A program made the translations under genes and the position numbers. From Pseudomonadota bacterium (GTDB lineage: Bacteria > Desulfobacterota > Syntrophia > Syntrophales > JADFWA01): 9,484 nt of DNA. The notes under the pieces are model-generated. The model had not been told where the DNA came from, did no database searches, and saw only the letters and a list, made by a program, of their open reading frames with translations. The stretch lies in assembly GCA_015222855.1 (NCBI GenBank), contig JADFWA010000033.1, forward strand, positions 1-9,484. The letters are read 5' to 3'. Numbering within the stretch: position 1 is the stretch's first letter; every line of letters starts with the position of its first letter. This document shows, in pieces, positions 5,908 to 9,484 of this stretch.

Positions 5908-6192
5908 ATGGCAAGAATTACCGTTGAAGACTCTTTGAAAAAAGCAGAGAACAGATTTGGCCTTGTGTTGCTGGCGTCTCAAAGGGCAAAACAGTTGCAT
6001 AAAGGCTCGGAGGTACTTATTGAGGGCACCAACAACAGGGAGGTTGTAACCGCCCTCAGAGAGGTTGCCGCCGGAAAGGTTGCATACGCCCGTCCTGAAT
6101 TTCTTCATGTGAAGAAAGAGGATGTGGAATTGATAGAAACTTCTGAAAGTGCGCGGGACTCGGCGGAGCATAAAGATGAAGAAGAGGCGTAA
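5908..6192 (+). CDS. rpoZ: DNA-directed RNA polymerase subunit omega
   Basis: The small subunit that helps fold and hold beta' in RNA polymerase; in proteobacteria it also forms part of a ppGpp site. The 94 residues are normal. The N-terminus [20 protein letters not shown] followed by LASQRAKQL and, near residues 45-60, the [13 protein letters not shown] segment, is the omega signature. The acidic tail ([15 protein letters not shown]) is variable in the family. GGAGGT at 5893-5898 stands 9 bases before the ATG, the best ribosome site in this part of the window. The gene follows gmk, as is common, after a 129-base spacer holding two repeat types. pyrF starts 9 bases beyond its stop. Confidence 0.93.
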   Translation: MARITVEDSLKKAENRFGLVLLASQRAKQLHKGSEVLIEGTNNREVVTALREVAAGKVAYARPEFLHVKKEDVELIETSESARDSAEHKDEEEA

Positions 6193-6201
6193 GGCTGCAG
6201 T

Positions 6202-6990
6202 ATGCTCCGGGAGTATTCTCAGGTGAAAGAAAACTTGAATGAAAACGCGAAGAAGAGGTTAATATTTGCCCTCGATATTGGTGAGGATATTGACGGGGTA
6301 TTGAAGTGGGCCGGACTCCTTAAAGATCATGTTGGGATGTTCAAGGTGGGCAAGGAAGCCTTCACCAGTTACGGCCCCGAAATTGTTTCAAGAATAAGAA
6401 AAATGGGAGGAAAGGTCTTCCTCGACCTGAAGTTCCATGACATTCCCAATACCGTTTGCAGGGCGGCTGAGTCGGCGGTGAAACTCGGTGTTTCCATGTT
6501 TAACATCCATGCTCTCGGCGGGAAAAAGATGATGGAGGAGACGGTCACCTCAATCAAGAAAATGGCGGAGCAGTCCGGCGCCTCCATGCCCGTTATCCTT
6601 GCTGTGACCGTTTTAACCAGTCTGGGTGACGATGATCTTGAGATGTTGGGATTTAACGGAACGACGGAAGAGATTGTCCTGAATCTGGCGAGAACTGCCC
6701 GTGATGCCGGCGTTTCCGGGGTTGTAGCATCCGCCCGTGACGTGACTTCCATAAGGGAGGCATGCGGGGAGGATTTTATAATAGTGACACCCGGTATCAG
6801 GGGAGGCATGAAGATAGCGGGTGATGATCAGAAAAGGACATTGACTCCCAAGGAGGCCATAAAAATGGGGGCAGATTTTATCGTCGTCGGCAGACCGATA
6901 ATAATGGCCGATGATCCCGCCCGCGCGGCCGATGAAATTTGTAAGGAGATTTCCGAGGGGCTTGATAATAGGCGAAAGGCGAAAGGCTAA
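6202..6990 (+). CDS. pyrF: Orotidine 5'-phosphate decarboxylase
   Basis: Last step of UMP synthesis: OMP to UMP plus CO2, without cofactor, in the cytoplasm. The catalytic Lys-Asp-Lys-Asp set is present as Lys48 (FKVG) and Asp75, Lys77, Asp80 (DLKFHDIPNT). ALD at 23-25, TPGIR at 196-200, GDDQKR at 207-212 and VVGRPI with Arg231 complete the barrel's substrate sites. At 262 residues it is longer than the usual 230-245. The N-terminus is uncertain: ATG 6202 has a weak AAGG 7 bases upstream, while GTG 6223 follows CGGGAG at 6208-6213 and gives 255 residues. The last residues, RKAKG, and the stop codon are encoded by heptamer repeats that continue into the spacer. It lies 9 bases after rpoZ, so they are probably cotranscribed. 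Confidence 0.92.
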   Translation: MLREYSQVKENLNENAKKRLIFALDIGEDIDGVLKWAGLLKDHVGMFKVGKEAFTSYGPEIVSRIRKMGGKVFLDLKFHDIPNTVCRAAESAVKLGVSMFNIHALGGKKMMEETVTSIKKMAEQSGASMPVILAVTVLTSLGDDDLEMLGFNGTTEEIVLNLARTARDAGVSGVVASARDVTSIREACGEDFIIVTPGIRGGMKIAGDDQKRTLTPKEAIKMGADFIVVGRPIIMADDPARAADEICKEISEGLDNRRKAKG

Positions 6991-7084
6991 GGGTGAAAGG
7001 CTAAAGGTAAGAGGCGGTGGAATTATATCAATTTATAAAGAGAGATTTTCCTTTACCTTTTGCCTTTGACCCTTAAACTTAACC
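6974..7084. repeat. Facing heptamer arrays overlapping the pyrF 3' end
   Basis: The left array at 6974-7015 has six seven-base units: GAAAGGC, GAAAGGC, TAAGGGT, GAAAGGC, TAAAGGT, AAGAGGC. The right array at 7050-7084 holds pyrimidine-rich units complementary in type: CCTTTAC, CTTTTGC, CTTTGAC, CCTTAAA, CTTAACC. An A+T-rich stretch (7021-7049) separates them and would form the loop. The first two units lie inside pyrF and the third begins with its TAA stop. Confidence 0.7.
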
Positions 7085-7099
7085 TTGAAAAGAGATATC

Positions 7100-7840
7100 A
7101 TGCAGATTATCTATGGCGTAAATCCCGTATTGGAGGCCCTCAAAAGTGATGGCGGTGGGATAAAGAAGATAGTTGTGGCCAGCGGCAGAAGCGGGGAAAA
7201 TGTCAGAGAGATTCTGAAGCTGGCGGGACAAAAGGGGATCGATGTAGAGTTTGAGGAAAGGGAATATCTGAAAAGGCTTACCGGAGGGAAATCTCATCAG
7301 GGTATCGTCTGTCTGTGTAAAGAATATTCCTATAGCGGTATAGATGAGATTATTGAGAATCGTTGTGGATCATTTAAAGACAGTCTGATTCTCATTCTTG
7401 ATGGTATTACAGATCCTCAAAATCTGGGTTCGCTGATAAGGACTGCCCATTGTTGCGGGGCCAATGGCGTTATTATTCCTGAAGATCGTGCGGCATCCGT
7501 CACTCCGGCTGTTATGAAGGCATCCGCCGGTGCTGCTCAGCATATTCCGATTGCCAAGGTAGTAAATATATCCAAGACCATTGATTACTTGAAGGAAAAA
7601 GGGTTCTGGATATACGGGGCCGATGCCGATGCCGGTCAGGGTCAAGATGTATATTCTTTTGACTATGATGGTCATATCGGCCTTGTGATGGGAAGCGAAG
7701 GAAAAGGGATCAGGCCGCTTGTCAGGAAAAAAAGCGACTTTTTTGTTTCCGTACCGATTATGGGGAAGATTGACTCACTTAACGTATCGGTTGCTGCGGG
7801 AGTCATACTCTATGAGATGGTTCGCAAGAGGTTTGTATGA
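7100..7840 (+). CDS. rlmB: 23S rRNA (guanosine-2'-O)-methyltransferase RlmB / TrmH family (SpoU)
   Basis: An AdoMet-dependent SPOUT methyltransferase; RlmB modifies G2251 in the peptidyl-transferase P loop. With ATG 7100 it has 246 residues, the usual size. IIYGVNPVLEAL at 3-14 starts the L30e-like RNA-binding domain (to about residue 75). The knotted catalytic domain shows motif 1 DPQNLGSLIRTA (105-116, with Asn108 and Arg114), motif 2 GSEGKGI (198-204, Glu200) and motif 3 SLNVSVAAG (226-234). A TTG at 7085 is also in frame, but it would add five residues encoded partly by the preceding repeat; ATG is preferred, with a weak AGAGA upstream. Its stop is embedded in the start of the next heptamer array. 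Closely related SpoU members differ in target, so exact specificity is inferred. Confidence 0.88.
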   Translation: MQIIYGVNPVLEALKSDGGGIKKIVVASGRSGENVREILKLAGQKGIDVEFEEREYLKRLTGGKSHQGIVCLCKEYSYSGIDEIIENRCGSFKDSLILILDGITDPQNLGSLIRTAHCCGANGVIIPEDRAASVTPAVMKASAGAAQHIPIAKVVNISKTIDYLKEKGFWIYGADADAGQGQDVYSFDYDGHIGLVMGSEGKGIRPLVRKKSDFFVSVPIMGKIDSLNVSVAAGVILYEMVRKRFV

Positions 7841-7941
7841 AAGGCTAAAGGCAAAGGGTTAAAGGCTGAAGGCAAAAGGCTGAAGGCTAAAGGCTAAAGG
7901 TTCCTTCCTTTCGCCCTTCGCCCTTAGCCTTTAGCCTTTCT
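7839..7941. repeat. Facing heptamer arrays after rlmB forming a long hairpin
   Basis: Nine seven-base units run from 7839 to 7901: GAAAGGC, TAAAGGC, AAAGGGT, TAAAGGC, TGAAGGC, AAAAGGC, TGAAGGC, TAAAGGC, TAAAGGT. Five opposite-sense units run from 7907 to 7941: CCTTTCG, CCCTTCG, CCCTTAG, CCTTTAG, CCTTTCT. Only a few bases (TCCTT) separate the arms, so the innermost units can fold into a near-continuous stem. The first unit overlaps the rlmB stop codon (7838-7840). The same unit family is used after pyrF. Confidence 0.75.
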
Positions 7942-8009
7942 TTGTCGTGATCGAAGGCGTGTACCATTAACTTTAGCTTACTTTAGTTACTTAAATTTGA
8001 GGTTTAATC

Positions 8010-9218
8010 ATGCCGATATATTTATGGCAGGCGCGTACAAAAAAAGGGGAGATGAAGAAGGGTGAGATGGATGTTGTGGATGAGGCCACTGCCAGGGCAC
8101 ACCTTCGCCGGCAGGGACTCAGACCCGATCGTATAAAGAAGAAGCCCAAGGATCTGTTTGAAAATATTGCCTTTCTTCAGCCGAAGGTGAAAGAAAAGGA
8201 TGTGGTGATATTTGCCCGCCAGTTTTCCACAATGATCGACGCGGGTCTTCCCCTCATGCAGTGTCTGGACATACTTGGTTCCCAGGAACCTAATAAGACA
8301 TTCGCCAAAATTATCATGTCTGTAAAAGATGATATAGAAGGGGGCTCCACTCTTACGGACGCGCTGAAAAAACACCCCAGACTGTTTGACGAGCTCTTTG
8401 TAAATCTGGTTGACGCCGGTGAAGTCGGTGGAATACTCGATGTAATCCTCGCCCGCCTTTCGGCCTATATGGAGAAGGCGATGAAGTTGAAGAGTAAGGT
8501 TAAGGGAGCGATGACCTACCCCGCCAGTGTCCTTGTGATCTCCATAGGGGTTGTCGCGCTGCTTTTGATTAAGGTAATCCCTGTCTTTGAAAACATGTTT
8601 ACAAGTATGGGGGGCACATTGCCTGCCCCGACACAGTTTCTCATCAATGCAAGTGAATTTACGCAGCATTATATTCTATATATAATAGGCGCCGTGGTTG
8701 TTTTTGTATTTGCCTTCAGGAGATATTACCGTACCGACAAGGGGAGGCTCACGGTGGATACTCTGATATTGAAGGCGCCGGTTTTCGGTCCACTTCTAAG
8801 AAAGGTTGCCGTGGCGAAATTTACCAGGACACTTTCTACCATGGTAAGCAGCGGGGTTCCGATCCTCGAGGGACTTGATATTGTAAGCAGAACAGCAGGA
8901 AACAGGGTAGTGGAAAATGCCCTGGTGGAAACGAGAAAGAGTATTAGTGAAGGTAAGACGATAGCTGAACCGCTGTCAGAGTCCGGGGTTTTTCCTCCCA
9001 TGGTGGTTCAGATGATCGGTGTGGGTGAAGCTACCGGGGCGCTTGACACGATGCTTTCCAAAATCGCGGATTTTTATGATGATGAAGTGGATGCTGCGGT
9101 TGATAACATGACTGCGCTGCTTGAGCCGTTTATGATGGTTTTCCTGGGGGGAATCGTGGGGGGAATGATAATTTGCATGTATCTTCCTATTTTCCAGATG
9201 GCCTCGGTGGTGGGCTAA
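8010..9218 (+). CDS. pilC: Type II secretion / type IV pilus inner-membrane platform protein PilC (GspF family)
   Basis: The platform protein that couples the assembly ATPase to pilin extraction in the cytoplasmic membrane. The 402 residues match PilC. The N-terminus MPIYLWQARTKKGEMKKGEM is the usual beta-rich start. Two GspF domains repeat: FARQFSTMIDAGLPL (68-82) through LVDAGEVGGILD (133-144), and FTRTLSTMVSSGVPI (271-285) through MIGVGEATGALD (335-346). Hydrophobic segments lie at about 170-191, 219-237 and 373-394, with the C-terminal GGMIICMYLPIFQM typical of the family. GAGGT at 8000-8004 gives a good ribosome site 5 bases before the ATG. No other pilus or secretion gene is in the window. 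The DNA upstream (7942-8009) shows no clear promoter. It converges with the tRNA gene 13 bases away. Confidence 0.92.
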   Translation: MPIYLWQARTKKGEMKKGEMDVVDEATARAHLRRQGLRPDRIKKKPKDLFENIAFLQPKVKEKDVVIFARQFSTMIDAGLPLMQCLDILGSQEPNKTFAKIIMSVKDDIEGGSTLTDALKKHPRLFDELFVNLVDAGEVGGILDVILARLSAYMEKAMKLKSKVKGAMTYPASVLVISIGVVALLLIKVIPVFENMFTSMGGTLPAPTQFLINASEFTQHYILYIIGAVVVFVFAFRRYYRTDKGRLTVDTLILKAPVFGPLLRKVAVAKFTRTLSTMVSSGVPILEGLDIVSRTAGNRVVENALVETRKSISEGKTIAEPLSESGVFPPMVVQMIGVGEATGALDTMLSKIADFYDDEVDAAVDNMTALLEPFMMVFLGGIVGGMIICMYLPIFQMASVVG

Positions 9219-9231
9219 ATAGAAAATAAAG

Positions 9232-9308
9232 TGGTCGGGATGGCGAGATTTGAACTCGCGACTCCTGCGTCCCGAACGCAGTGCCCTACCAGACTGGGCC
9301 ACATCCCG
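9232..9308 (-). tRNA. tRNA-Pro (anticodon CGG)
   Basis: Read on the - strand it folds as a 77-nt tRNA including an encoded CCA (9232-9234). The acceptor stem CGGGATG/CATCCCG, D stem GCCC/GGGC, anticodon stem CTGCG/CGCAG and T stem GCGAG/CTCGC are all perfectly paired. The T loop is TTCAAAT and the discriminator base is A. The anticodon loop TTCGGGA places CGG at 9272-9274, which reads the proline codon CCG. G+A after the anticodon and the CGGGATG acceptor are typical of bacterial tRNA-Pro. Its 3' end is 13 bases from the convergent pilC stop. Confidence 0.97.
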
Positions 9309-9320
9309 ACAGAAGCTCTG

Positions 9321-9347
9321 ACTATATAATTTGCCCCCAAATGTCCA
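9321..9347 (-). promoter_or_regulatory. Candidate promoter for tRNA-Pro
   Basis: On the - strand, TGGACA (9347-9342) matches TTGACA at 5 of 6 positions. TATAGT (9326-9321) matches TATAAT at 5 of 6. The spacer is 15 bases, shorter than ideal. Transcription would begin a few bases before the tRNA 5' end at 9308. Confidence 0.35.
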
Positions 9348-9463
9348 TAAAAAAATGAAAAATGCCGGAATATTCGCTAAAGTAGCATCATGGCTTGTTT
9401 CAGGCCAAAGTTCATGATATTGAGGAACCGTAGCAGGCGTACAGGAAGAGAGGAATAGGCGGA

Positions 9464-9484
9464 GTGATAATATACGACCTTAAG
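9464..9484 (+). CDS. Possible start of a further gene, cut by the window edge (DUF1178-like?)
   Basis: GTG at 9464 opens a frame reading M-I-I-Y-D-L-K up to the last base. AGAGG at 9449-9453 lies 10 bases before it, a reasonable ribosome site. The seven residues resemble the beginning of DUF1178 zinc-ribbon-like proteins (MIxYDLxC...), but so few residues cannot establish family. The 155 bases between the tRNA and this point (9309-9463) show only the tRNA promoter candidate and no other supported feature. Confidence 0.25.

Noticed and set aside
7839..7941. CRISPR-like array
   Set aside because: Units of 7 bases are contiguous with no spacers and there are no cas genes; it is a tandem repeat with an inverted partner.
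8022..8669. 215-residue - strand frame opposite pilC
   Set aside because: It is antisense to a clearly recognised PilC domain and has a Cys/His-rich random composition with no family motif.
8976..9302. 108-residue - strand frame across the pilC end and the tRNA
   Set aside because: It runs through the tRNA and antisense to PilC, producing the common spurious MAQSGRALRSG-type translation of a tRNA gene.
1..9484. Defence island, prophage or transposon coding region
   Set aside because: All confident coding genes are housekeeping, envelope or secretion functions; no transposase, integrase, nuclease-helicase or toxin-antitoxin pair is visible.

Overview
The window looks like chromosomal housekeeping DNA from a Gram-negative bacterium. 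Lipopolysaccharide-type heptose and nucleotide-sugar genes, a PilC-type inner-membrane protein and the order hldA - DUF4416 - yicC - gmk - rpoZ - pyrF - rlmB fit a member of the former Deltaproteobacteria (Desulfobacterota, perhaps Syntrophales-like). That placement comes from remembered gene order and protein flavour, not from a search. All protein genes are on the + strand; one tRNA is on the - strand.

Layout. Positions 1-231 hold a roughly 100-base multi-tier inverted-repeat element, a second small inverted repeat and a likely promoter. Three overlapping sugar genes follow: UDP-glucuronate decarboxylase (TTG start), galE and the kinase-only heptose-7-phosphate kinase hldA/rfaE1. Next come an uncharacterised DUF4416 gene overlapping yicC by 4 bases, gmk with an unusual roughly 64-residue N-terminal extension, rpoZ, pyrF, rlmB and a lone pilC/gspF gene. 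A tRNA-Pro(CGG) gene converges on pilC with 13 bases between them. A few codons of a further + strand gene may start at the right edge.

How the genes relate. The first three supply activated sugars (UDP-xylose, UDP-galactose, heptose-1,7-bisphosphate) for the cell envelope. The central block covers RNA and nucleotide functions: YicC RNase, guanylate kinase, RNA polymerase omega, UMP synthesis and 23S rRNA methylation. PilC is the platform protein of a type IV pilus or type II secretion machine whose other parts are not here.

The most unusual content lies between the genes. Every non-overlapping junction from hldA to pilC is filled with short degenerate repeats. Most are arranged as a tandem array facing its own reverse complement, so the spacer can fold into a long hairpin. 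Unit lengths differ by locus: 7 bases (AAAGGCT-like and GAACTCA), 8 bases (GGCACAAA-like) and 9 bases (CCAATAGAA-like). Two of these cassettes, before the DUF4416 gene and before gmk, share one plan: stop codon, perfect hairpin, octamer array, foreign core, inverted octamer array, TAGTTACT, start codon. One heptamer array supplies the last codons and the stop of pyrF. No defence system, CRISPR array, transposase or prophage gene is visible.
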